In this document: one piece after another, positions 1 to 5,818 of the stretch
Layout: every line of letters begins with the position of its first letter
Position numbering within the stretch: the stretch's first letter is position 1
From: Cytophagales bacterium
GTDB taxonomy: Bacteria; Bacteroidota; Bacteroidia; Cytophagales; Cytophagaceae
DNA: 5,818 nt
Reading direction: 5' to 3'
Assembly: GCA_025360235.1 (NCBI GenBank)
Contig: JANYCO010000027.1
Span: 1-5,818 of the forward strand
Notes under the pieces: generated by a model
The model's database searches: none
The model's input: the letters and a program-made list of their open reading frames with translations, nothing else
What the model was told of the DNA's origin: nothing
Translations under genes and position numbers: made by a program

Positions 1-1628
1 CCTTGACCAAACCATTTACAGGAGGTATTGGTCAATATAGTTTCCTATACGATAAAAAATATGAAATAACAGCCGCAAACTTTGGATTAGTAAATGCTAC
101 AGGAGTTGCCTGCTCTGGCATAAATAGTAATGTATTTACCACTAGTCCGAATTTTACGGTTAATAATATCAGCTACGATCCGAATGGAAATTTGATAACG
201 AAAACTACGAACAACGATGTAGGTGTAAGTTCTGATATATTTGCCTATACTACTTCCGTTTTAAATAATCAATTAACTACGGTGACTAATAATAGTGCCG
301 CTTTCTCATCCTATGTTTATGATCCAATCGGCCAGTTAAGTCAGGAAACCAAAGGAGGTGCTACTAAAACATTTACATATGATATGTATAATAAAATCAC
401 CAACGTTACAACAGGAGGTAGCACGAAAGTAGCCGATATGGTTTATGATGAATTCGGTCATCGCATCAAAAAAGTAACTTATAGCGCAGGGGTATATTCT
501 TATACAACGTATTATGTGAATGATGGATCTGGTAATATCATCAGTATCTATGATGATAATGGTACTCCTTTGGCACAGAAAGAAATTCCATTACAAGGTA
601 TTAAAAGACTTGGGGTAGCTTATAATGTCAGTGGTACCTATACCTATGATTATGAACTTACGGATCATATGGATAATGTGCGGGCTGTTATACAAAGAGG
701 AAGCAACGCGTTGATAAGATATGCGGATTTTTACCCGCATGGAGAAGTGATGCCTAATAGATCTATGAACCCCGGAAACAGATATGAAAACAATAGCCAG
801 GATTCAGAATTGGATGCGGCAGAAACAGGATTCAATTCTTTTGAAACAGGTATGTATGATCGAAGGATAGGTCGCATGCTTAGTTGCGATCCGAGAGAAA
901 AGTATTTTTCCGCTTATTTAGCTATTGGTAATGATCCAATTGGATTTAAAGAGAAGGGACCCAATCTGTCAGGCTATTTAGTGGTTGGTCCAAATTTGGA
1001 ATTCAGAGATTTGACATCCAGAGATGTACTGGTAAGACGGGAGAAAAATAATTACTTCAATAATAATTTTGAAAATCTGAAGAATACTTCTGAAGGAGGA
1101 ATTCCGAGAGTTCGTATGGTAAAATTGCCGTCTGTTGAAGAAACGAACGAGAAACTTGAAAAGGAGGAAGGAGAGAGTGAGCATCCTTGGGACGGTGAAA
1201 ATTGGATTAAAGAAAAGGAAAAGACTGCTGAAGCTAAAATAAATAGAAAACAATCAATAAATCCTGAATGGATAAAATTCCAACAGGAAATGAAAGACTA
1301 TAATGATAAGCTTGATAATACATTATCCGACTGGACTAGAAGCTCACAAAATTTTATGGATAAGTTTAACCAGGAAGAGGATAAGAAAACAGCGGAGAAG
1401 AATAAAGAAAGCCAAGAACTACACGAAATGTTTGAACCACCTCAACAGTACAACGAATCTCCTCACCCTACTTATGGTGAAGGGTCTGGTGGTGGACCTA
1501 ACGGCCCTTCCGGTGGTGGTGGCTCTTATGGCCCTCCTTCTGGCGGAGGTTATATGGGAAGTCCTCAACCATATGGCGGCGAAGGTGAAGGTGGCGGCGG
1601 CGGTTATAGTGGTAGCCCAGATGCATAA
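1..1628 (+). CDS. RHS repeat-associated core domain protein, 5'-partial (C-terminal 541 residues)
   Basis: The frame is open from the window's left edge to TAA at 1626-1628, so the true start lies upstream; the TTG at 3 is simply the first possible start codon in view. Counting from it, YD-type repeats appear near residues 58-70 (YDPNGNL), 105-119 (YDPIGQL), 125-139 (YDMYNK) and 148-160 (YDEFGHRI). An RHS-associated core follows, with YELTDHMDNVRAVI at 217-230, FYPHGEVMPNRS at 243-254, ETGFNSFETGMYDRRIGR at 274-291 and DP at 296-297. RHS proteins build a hollow beta-shell that holds a variable C-terminal domain, which in many cases is a toxin. Here residues 320-541 form a Glu/Lys-rich segment and then a Gly-rich tail, with no toxin family I recognise. 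The usual DPxG at the end of the core is degenerate. The next gene starts 46 bp downstream on the same strand. Family assignment is firm; biological role (effector, adhesin-like or surface protein) is open. Confidence 0.93.
   Translation, partial: LTKPFTGGIGQYSFLYDKKYEITAANFGLVNATGVACSGINSNVFTTSPNFTVNNISYDPNGNLITKTTNNDVGVSSDIFAYTTSVLNNQLTTVTNNSAAFSSYVYDPIGQLSQETKGGATKTFTYDMYNKITNVTTGGSTKVADMVYDEFGHRIKKVTYSAGVYSYTTYYVNDGSGNIISIYDDNGTPLAQKEIPLQGIKRLGVAYNVSGTYTYDYELTDHMDNVRAVIQRGSNALIRYADFYPHGEVMPNRSMNPGNRYENNSQDSELDAAETGFNSFETGMYDRRIGRMLSCDPREKYFSAYLAIGNDPIGFKEKGPNLSGYLVVGPNLEFRDLTSRDVLVRREKNNYFNNNFENLKNTSEGGIPRVRMVKLPSVEETNEKLEKEEGESEHPWDGENWIKEKEKTAEAKINRKQSINPEWIKFQQEMKDYNDKLDNTLSDWTRSSQNFMDKFNQEEDKKTAEKNKESQELHEMFEPPQQYNESPHPTYGEGSGGGPNGPSGGGGSYGPPSGGGYMGSPQPYGGEGEGGGGGYSGSPDA
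174..482 (+). other. YD-repeat stretch of the upstream RHS protein
   Basis: Residues 58-160 of the first protein contain four copies of the aromatic-Asp pattern (S/V/T)-Y-D-x-x-x-x-(I/L), spaced irregularly at about 20-47 residues. In known RHS and teneurin structures such repeats form the strands of a spiralling beta-sheet that walls the shell. More copies probably lie upstream, since YDKKYEIT at residues 16-23 also fits loosely. Confidence 0.8.
639..959 (+). other. RHS-associated core domain (TIGR03696-like)
   Basis: Residues 213-319 align by eye with the RHS core as I know it from Bacteroidota: YELTDHxxNVRAVI, then (Y/F)YPxGxxMPxRS, then ETGxNSFExxMYDxRIGRxLSxDP, then YxxxGN(D/N)P. The core closes the shell and in studied RHS/TcC proteins includes an aspartyl autoprotease that releases the C-terminal domain. 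The expected last element, a DPxG roughly five residues after GNxP, reads KEKGP here (316-320), so self-cleavage is uncertain. The only nearby DPxG-like string is DPIG at 311-314, which is better explained as the GNDP part of the core. Confidence 0.85.
960..1625 (+). other. Variable C-terminal tip after the RHS core, charged then Gly-rich
   Basis: Residues 320-541 follow the core and show no family I can name. Residues 320-377 are mixed polar sequence. Residues 378-478 are dominated by Glu, Lys, Asn and Gln, predicted by eye to be helical and very hydrophilic. Residues 491-541 are mostly Gly with Ser, Pro, Tyr and Glu. There is no cysteine, no transmembrane segment and no obvious HNH, deaminase, ADP-ribosyltransferase or nuclease signature. 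This is the position where RHS toxins sit, so it may be a divergent effector, a binding or anchoring tail, or a decayed tip. Confidence 0.7.
1473..1625 (+). repeat. Low-complexity Gly-rich coding tail
   Basis: The last 51 codons of the RHS gene encode Gly runs (GGG, GGGG, GGGGG) broken by Pro, Ser, Tyr and Glu, with loosely repeated units such as GSYGPPSGGGY and GGGGYSGSP. Glycine codons are mostly GGT and GGC. GC content counted over 1501-1560 is 60%, far above the surrounding sequence. Such tails are usually disordered and mechanically flexible; a specific role cannot be read from the sequence. Confidence 0.8.
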
Positions 1629-1674
1629 TATTGATAAGGTTTAGAAATAAAATATTTATATAAAAAATATAGCT
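1629..1674 (+). other. AT-rich intergenic spacer and translation start region of the downstream gene
   Basis: The 46 bp between the two genes hold only 6 G/C bases (13%). In the frame of gene 2 there are stops at 1642 (TAG) and 1648 (TAA), so ATG 1675 is the first available ATG and fixes the start. No AGGAGG-like site is near it; the bases before it are A-rich (TAAAAAATATAGCT), as is usual in Bacteroidota, where Shine-Dalgarno sites are weak or absent. I see no clear Bacteroidota promoter (TTTG with TAnnTTTG) and no GC-rich terminator, so the genes are plausibly co-transcribed. Confidence 0.6.
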
Positions 1675-1767
1675 ATGTTTAAGAATAAAAAAATTTTAAA
1701 ATCAATAAGTATCTTTTTGTTGACTAATATACTTTGTTCTACTTTTTTCCCAGTTCTTGTTTTTGCA
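1675..1767 (+). other. Signal peptide of the SpvB-like protein
   Basis: Residues 1-31 have a basic n-region (MFKNKKILK), a hydrophobic stretch from residue 10 to about 30, and a plausible signal peptidase I site after VFA (A31|K32). C21 is preceded by NIL, which does not fit a lipobox, so lipoprotein processing is unlikely. The protein should be exported by Sec to the periplasm, from where it may reach the surface. Confidence 0.85.
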
Positions 1768-4700
1768 AAAACGAATAGACTGAATAAAGTTCAAAGTTCC
1801 GTTCCACTTACTAATGGTGGAAATAATGATATGGTCAATTTGAAAACGGGCGATTTTGGCTATACAATTCCTGTTATGGAAATTCCTGGTCCTGATGGAA
1901 ATTATGAGGTGAATGTATCGTACAACGCCGGAATTCAAAATAACCAGGATGCTTCATGGATTGGATTAGGATGGGGATTTAATCCAGGGGAAATTAACAG
2001 GAGTGTTAATGGATTTCCAGACGATTACAACGGTGCCAATGTGGTAACGACCGATACTTGGGCCACTGGTTCGGAATCATTTTCATATTCTGTACCACTT
2101 TCCATCGCCTATAATTATCCACCTTCAGGAAAGCCTACCAGTAATTTGCCTGCTTATACTGGTACTACAGGTGCTGTGCAATATTATGGTATGTTGCATG
2201 CATATGAGTCTACTATAACTGATCCTAGCGAAGATAAGTCGTTAGACGTTGCTGTATTAACAGATTTGTCTGCTCCTTTTGATTTTACAAACAATACCAG
2301 TGCAAACGATCCTGATTATAATTTAGGTGGAACGGTTCCTGCTTATGATGATTATAATATTTCTGGCCCGGGTATAAGCGGAAAGATTGAACCAGTAGTG
2401 TTGGATAATGGAAGTCTCCTTCAGCCGGATAATTATAACTATGGCTATTGGAAGAATTATCTTATCTGGAAAAGATTCACGCAAACAAAGCAACAGTTTC
2501 GATTTAAAAATGATTTTTCTAATAGTTTTATTACCAATCCTACTCCAATTGCTACGGTACTTCCAGAACCTTCGTCCAGTTTAAATTTAGGAAGTAATAA
2601 TCTTGGCTATACTTATACCGGACCTGAGGATGAAGGATTTAATCCGACTACTATGCAGTTGGCCTCTTCTAATCAGATCAATTATTTTACGAACAATGAA
2701 ATTGTAACCGCGAATGCTAAAAAACTAGGGTTTATAGATTATCAGGGTCTACCTTCCAATACAAGAAATTCTAAGACCTTTACTACAAATGCGGCGACTC
2801 CACAATCGATTACTTGCGATCTAACAGGACAGATTGGTGGATTCTCTGTTACCAAAGAAAATGGTAAGACTTATCATTACGCGCTTCCAGTGTATACTTA
2901 TAAAAACATTACCGTTGTTACAGCGTCAAAAACAGCAGGTAGAACTGGTCGCGTTATTTCAAACAATCAAGCTTATGCATACAAGTGGTTGTTGACAAGT
3001 GTAACAGGAGCTGATTTTGTGGATAGGAATGGCAATGGCTTAGCAGACGAAGAGGATGCCGGAGAATGGACGAATTTTAATTATGGTAAATGGGCGTCAA
3101 ATTATATTTCAAGAATACCTTATTTGCTCACACAAAAAACAGGAGATGGGGCTGATATATATAGTGGTGGATATAAAGAAATGTATTACCTGGATGCAAT
3201 CTATACAAGAAGTCATACGGCGCTTTTTCTTAAATCAGTAAGAAATGATGCGTATGGAGCAACAGACATTACTACCGGTGGATATGGTACCTATTCTCAA
3301 TCTCTATTGGGATTGGATTATATAAGTTTATTCGGAAATGAAGATTTATTATCGATGTCATCTGGTACAACCAATAAAGATATTTACAGCAGCATTAATG
3401 ATCTCAAACTAATATCAACAACGATTGGAGCTAAATCTACTAAATATAATGCTGTTATTGATAATCAGGATTTATATATCTATAACGGAAATGCTAAAAG
3501 TGCTCCGTTATTTTCTTTGGCAAAGTTGTTAAAAGAAGTTTCTTTTACAAAAGATTATTCTTTGGCTGTAAACTCTATTAACAGCAGTGGAAATTATGGA
3601 AAACTTACACTTAATAAAATTGAATATGATGGACAAAATAGTTCAGAGATAATGCCCCCTATAGAATTTCAATATGATTTAGCAACCCCTAATATATCTC
3701 CGACTGCTCAAATCACACATGTACCTGCAGATTTCGTTAGTACCAGACGTGGCAGGGTGGATTTGGGTGCTTCTGCTCCAAATTTTCATCCTGGAGATAT
3801 TATTAAAATGGCAATCTCAGGTGCCACTTTCTATGCTACCTTAATTAAGTTAGCTTCCGCTAGTACAACAGCTTTCGATGTTCAATTTATAGGAAATGAT
3901 ATACCCGGTACTGGTAAAAAGAATATTCTTGTAAATGGAGTGCAAACTAAAAATCCACCCTATACGGGTCCTAATTTCAGGGATAGTTGGGGATATTTTA
4001 AATCGGATTATAATTTCAGCTTCGACGATGGTGCTACCATTCGCTATAAAAATGTACCTTCAGGACTTACCAATTTTGATAGACGTACGAATAGTATTTC
4101 AGCACAAGCAGTAGATGTATGGTCTCTAAGAAGAATTACAACAAGTTTAGGAAGTGTTATTGATGTTGAATATGAATCTGATTCGCATAGTAATCCTGCG
4201 GATAATTATGGAGTAGGAAAAGTGAGTTCGAAAAGTTTGTTAAATATTGCTAACGTTGGTTATTCAAAAACAGGTGCTCTCGGAAATACGTTTTCATCAC
4301 CTTCAAATTCATTCGGTATAAATAATTATGATCCTAATGGTGTTTTTCAGTTTAAATTTGGAGAATGGATTATTTGTGCGGAAGAATTTTATGTAGGTCA
4401 AATAGTAAACCTGGAATCAGTTGTTTCTCTTTCAGGACCTAGTTATACAACAACAACTTCAGCCGGTAATGATATGTTTAAAATTACTGCTATTGGATCG
4501 TATCCGGCAAGCTCAAATTATATTCAAGGAGTGTTTGTATCACCCGGACCTTCTACAACCATTACTCATAATCCTTTTTGGAACACGGCTGCTTCTTCCA
4601 CGTTAACACTTACTCATAATGGCTCCTACCTGATTTATGACCCGATAACAAAATATGGGGGAGGTCTTAAAACGAAAAAAATTACCACCAGAGAAAGTCT

Positions 4701-5818
4701 TACAGGGGAATTTTATGTCACTTCTTACGATTATAAAAATAAAATTACCTCCATTACCTCCGGAAGGACAGCTTCTGAACCTTTAAACTTCAATGCTGTA
4801 TCACCTTTGGATTTAACCGTATCATCCACAACAACAACAACAAATGTTGCAGACAGTCATTTCAACAGTCAGTATGTATTTTCATTATTTAATTTGCTAC
4901 TATCCTCTAATTATTATAATCCAGAGGTTATTTATGAAAATGTTACTGTAAAAGAATTTGGTAATGGAACCCAATTAGCAGACCAAACACCCAGCTATGA
5001 CGAATATCGTTTTCAAGTCTTCTCGGATGATATGATTCAGAAAGTTAATTCTAACAATATACTAGCGACCGCTCCTTATTCGGGAGGTTCAAGAACAATT
5101 AGAATTTCTGATAGGAGTTCTACCGTTGGTAAAATGCTTTATCACAGAACATATAATTTACAAGATCGACTGATGAATGAAATTACCTATTCTTACGCTC
5201 CAAGCCAGCGAAGTCAAGGCGTTATAGAACAAGTATTTCATCAGAGTAGAAGAGTTATGGGTCATGGTTATTCTGTAGCTACAGTAACCTCTGATATCCC
5301 TTCTGTTCTTACCTCGATACAATCGAATGACTATGTAAAAGGGGTGAAGAAGTCTACAACAAATAATGTTTTTGATTTTTATTCTGGCAATGTTTTACAA
5401 AGTAGTACTACCGACAGTTATGGAAATACAATTACTTCTGTAAATCAACCAGCATATCAAATATACACTAGCAAGCCTTCTACAGGTTCTGAAATGGGAC
5501 CGAAAGTTAATTTTGCAAATAATAGTATGAATCGAAATATGATAAATGAGTCGGCAGCATCATATACATATAAAGATATAGCAGGGACAATTGCAGTTAA
5601 TTGTACATATACAGGAGTTGCGTCCATCGGCACTCCCACTTATACGGGAATGAATTATTACAGCAGATACAAAGTGACATTATCTGGTGCTGTAACTTTA
5701 CCAGCAAGATATGTTCCAGGTACTCCAATCTCTTTGAATGTAATGATAAATGGAACCAATACAGTAATTAGTCCTGCAATTACTTCAGTGAGCGCAGATC
5801 GCACTTCTTTTGAATTTT
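1675..5818 (+). CDS. Secreted SpvB-like/RHS-type shell protein, 3'-partial (at least 1381 residues)
   Basis: From ATG 1675 the frame runs without a stop to the window edge. The protein begins with a type I signal peptide (1-31). Residues 54-120 carry an SpvB-like signature: VNLKTGDFGYTIPV, then VSYNAG, WIGLGWGF, NPGEINR and GFPDDYNG. Later landmarks match what I recall of long Bacteroidota RHS-type proteins: YKWLLTSVTGADFVDRNGNG (435-455), DSWGYFK (770-776), WSLRRI and IDVEYESD (816-836), YGGGLKTKKI (994-1003), SYDYKN (1017-1022), FDFYSGNVLQSSTTDSYGN (1233-1251) and AASYTYK (1294-1300). Most of the chain is Asn-, Ser-, Thr- and Tyr-rich beta-type sequence with only three Cys, one of them in the signal peptide. 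No RHS core has appeared by the edge, so one may follow or the protein may rely on a separate core-bearing partner such as the upstream gene. Role inferred: exported structural shell component. Family firm, function unproven. Confidence 0.93.
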   Translation, partial: MFKNKKILKSISIFLLTNILCSTFFPVLVFAKTNRLNKVQSSVPLTNGGNNDMVNLKTGDFGYTIPVMEIPGPDGNYEVNVSYNAGIQNNQDASWIGLGWGFNPGEINRSVNGFPDDYNGANVVTTDTWATGSESFSYSVPLSIAYNYPPSGKPTSNLPAYTGTTGAVQYYGMLHAYESTITDPSEDKSLDVAVLTDLSAPFDFTNNTSANDPDYNLGGTVPAYDDYNISGPGISGKIEPVVLDNGSLLQPDNYNYGYWKNYLIWKRFTQTKQQFRFKNDFSNSFITNPTPIATVLPEPSSSLNLGSNNLGYTYTGPEDEGFNPTTMQLASSNQINYFTNNEIVTANAKKLGFIDYQGLPSNTRNSKTFTTNAATPQSITCDLTGQIGGFSVTKENGKTYHYALPVYTYKNITVVTASKTAGRTGRVISNNQAYAYKWLLTSVTGADFVDRNGNGLADEEDAGEWTNFNYGKWASNYISRIPYLLTQKTGDGADIYSGGYKEMYYLDAIYTRSHTALFLKSVRNDAYGATDITTGGYGTYSQSLLGLDYISLFGNEDLLSMSSGTTNKDIYSSINDLKLISTTIGAKSTKYNAVIDNQDLYIYNGNAKSAPLFSLAKLLKEVSFTKDYSLAVNSINSSGNYGKLTLNKIEYDGQNSSEIMPPIEFQYDLATPNISPTAQITHVPADFVSTRRGRVDLGASAPNFHPGDIIKMAISGATFYATLIKLASASTTAFDVQFIGNDIPGTGKKNILVNGVQTKNPPYTGPNFRDSWGYFKSDYNFSFDDGATIRYKNVPSGLTNFDRRTNSISAQAVDVWSLRRITTSLGSVIDVEYESDSHSNPADNYGVGKVSSKSLLNIANVGYSKTGALGNTFSSPSNSFGINNYDPNGVFQFKFGEWIICAEEFYVGQIVNLESVVSLSGPSYTTTTSAGNDMFKITAIGSYPASSNYIQGVFVSPGPSTTITHNPFWNTAASSTLTLTHNGSYLIYDPITKYGGGLKTKKITTRESLTGEFYVTSYDYKNKITSITSGRTASEPLNFNAVSPLDLTVSSTTTTTNVADSHFNSQYVFSLFNLLLSSNYYNPEVIYENVTVKEFGNGTQLADQTPSYDEYRFQVFSDDMIQKVNSNNILATAPYSGGSRTIRISDRSSTVGKMLYHRTYNLQDRLMNEITYSYAPSQRSQGVIEQVFHQSRRVMGHGYSVATVTSDIPSVLTSIQSNDYVKGVKKSTTNNVFDFYSGNVLQSSTTDSYGNTITSVNQPAYQIYTSKPSTGSEMGPKVNFANNSMNRNMINESAASYTYKDIAGTIAVNCTYTGVASIGTPTYTGMNYYSRYKVTLSGAVTLPARYVPGTPISLNVMINGTNTVISPAITSVSADRTSFEF
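1834..2034 (+). other. SpvB-like N-terminal domain signature
   Basis: Residues 54-120 show the pattern of the SpvB/TcaC N-terminal region: a G-D-F-x-Y-x-I-P strand, a Y-x-V-x-V-x-Y-N-x-G strand about 13 residues later, then G-L-G-W and a following I-N-R-x-V. The Bacteroidota version with EASW or DASW before IGLGW and a PDD(F/Y)NG end is what is seen here. In Tc toxins this region belongs to the TcB half of the shell. Confidence 0.75.
3022..3057 (+). other. EF-hand/dockerin-like calcium-binding loop
   Basis: Residues 450-461 read DRNGNGLADEED. Acidic or Asn side chains sit at loop positions 1 (D450), 3 (N452), 5 (N454), 9 (D458) and 12 (D461), with Gly at position 6 (G455), which matches a DxNxNG-type calcium loop. 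Position 12 is Asp where EF-hands usually have Glu. Similar D-x-N/T-G-x-G strings occur at this point in the Bacteroidota family as I remember it. Calcium binding is inferred. Confidence 0.5.
3754..3894 (+). repeat. Inserted beta-module, copy A
   Basis: Residues 694-740 contain the pattern F-x-P-G-D-I-I-x-M followed by a Gly turn, then LIKLASASTTAFDVQFIG. They fall between the IEFQYD strand (661-666) and DSWGYFK (770-776), two landmarks I expect to lie close together in the family, so the block looks like an insertion. It resembles copies B and C in layout: a short strand, a (P/V)-G-x-x-(I/V) turn, about 20 residues of strands, then a T/S-rich turn ending in F-(D/K/E)-(V/I/F). Confidence 0.4.
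4348..4497 (+). repeat. Inserted beta-module, copy B
   Basis: Residues 892-941 hold EFYVGQIVNL, a Gly-Pro turn, a TTTTSAGND turn and MFKITAIG. They lie between IDVEYESD (829-836) and YGGGLKTKKI (994-1003), again landmarks I expect to be nearer. The F-x-V-G-Q-I-V-x-L start and the F-K-I-x-x-I-G end parallel F-x-P-G-D-I-I-x-M and F-D-V-x-F-I-G in copy A. Confidence 0.4.
5671..5818 (+). repeat. Inserted beta-module, copy C (cut by window edge)
   Basis: Residues 1333-1381 run KVTLSGAV, then RYVPGTPISL, a Gly turn (MINGTN), ITSVSADRTSFEF, and then the window ends. The Y-x-P-G-x-x-I-x-L start and the V-S-A-x-x-T-x-F-(E)-F end match copy A (F-x-P-G-D-I-I-x-M; ASASTTAFDV). It follows the AASYTYK landmark at 1294-1300. 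Confidence 0.4.

Noticed and set aside
978..1253. 91-codon open frame on the - strand
   Set aside because: It lies wholly inside the RHS gene on the opposite strand, and its Phe/Leu/Ile-rich translation is what antisense of a Lys/Glu/Asn-rich segment gives. No start context or family resemblance.
1303..1644. 113-codon open frame on the + strand overlapping the end of the RHS gene
   Set aside because: It is the +1 shadow of the charged and Gly-rich tail; GGT/GGC repeats read out of frame give Val/Ala/Leu runs. The RHS frame is continuous with recognised core sequence.
1652..1670. Inverted repeat ATATTT...AAATAT as a possible terminator
   Set aside because: The 6-bp stem is made only of A-T pairs with a 7-nt loop and is not followed by a T tract, so it is expected by chance in a 13% GC spacer.
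1629..1674. Promoter for the SpvB-like gene
   Set aside because: No TAnnTTTG -7 element with an upstream TTTG is visible; TAAGGTTTAG is only a loose resemblance with wrong spacing.
1720..1740. Lipoprotein signal at C21 of the SpvB-like protein
   Set aside because: The residues before the Cys are N-I-L, lacking the small residue at -1 needed for a lipobox, and a good signal peptidase I site follows at A31.
1702..1938. 78-codon open frame on the - strand near the start of the SpvB-like gene
   Set aside because: Antisense to the signal peptide and SpvB-like signature, which are clearly real in the + frame.
4828..4842. (ACA)5 trinucleotide run as a phase-variation tract
   Set aside because: Gain or loss of units would stay in frame and only alter a run of five Thr, so no on/off switching is expected.
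5457..5639. 60-codon open frame on the - strand
   Set aside because: Antisense shadow within the continuous frame of the SpvB-like protein, with no supporting start site.

Overview
The window looks like Bacteroidota (Bacteroidetes) DNA. It is AT-rich, A-rich rather than Shine-Dalgarno-like sequence precedes the one visible start codon, and both proteins match forms of the RHS/YD-repeat superfamily that I associate with that phylum (Chitinophaga-, Mucilaginibacter- and Flavobacterium-like genomes). This placement comes from motif recall, not from a search. I see no RNA gene, insertion sequence, CRISPR array or integration site.

Layout: two large genes lie head to tail on the + strand and cover almost every base. 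Positions 1-1628 hold the 3' part of an RHS gene whose beginning is left of the window. It contains several YD repeats, then an RHS-associated core, then a C-terminal tip of about 220 residues made of a charged segment and a glycine-rich tail. A 46-bp spacer of about 13% GC follows (1629-1674). From ATG 1675 a second reading frame stays open to the window edge: 1381 codons with no stop, checked codon by codon. It encodes a secreted protein with a signal peptide and an SpvB-like N-terminal signature, followed by landmarks I recognise from long Bacteroidota RHS-type shell proteins. Its 3' end is outside the window.

How the parts may fit: in Tc toxins and related RHS systems an SpvB-containing partner and an RHS-core partner together form a hollow shell around the C-terminal tip of the RHS protein. 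Gene 2 resembles the SpvB-type half and gene 1 the core-bearing half, so they could be partners or the junction of two successive modules. That is inference. The sequence does not show a recognisable toxin or an immunity gene between them.

The points most worth a second look are three weakly similar beta-rich modules apparently inserted at different places in gene 2, the degenerate end of the RHS core in gene 1, and the non-toxin-like Glu/Lys- then Gly-rich tip that follows it.
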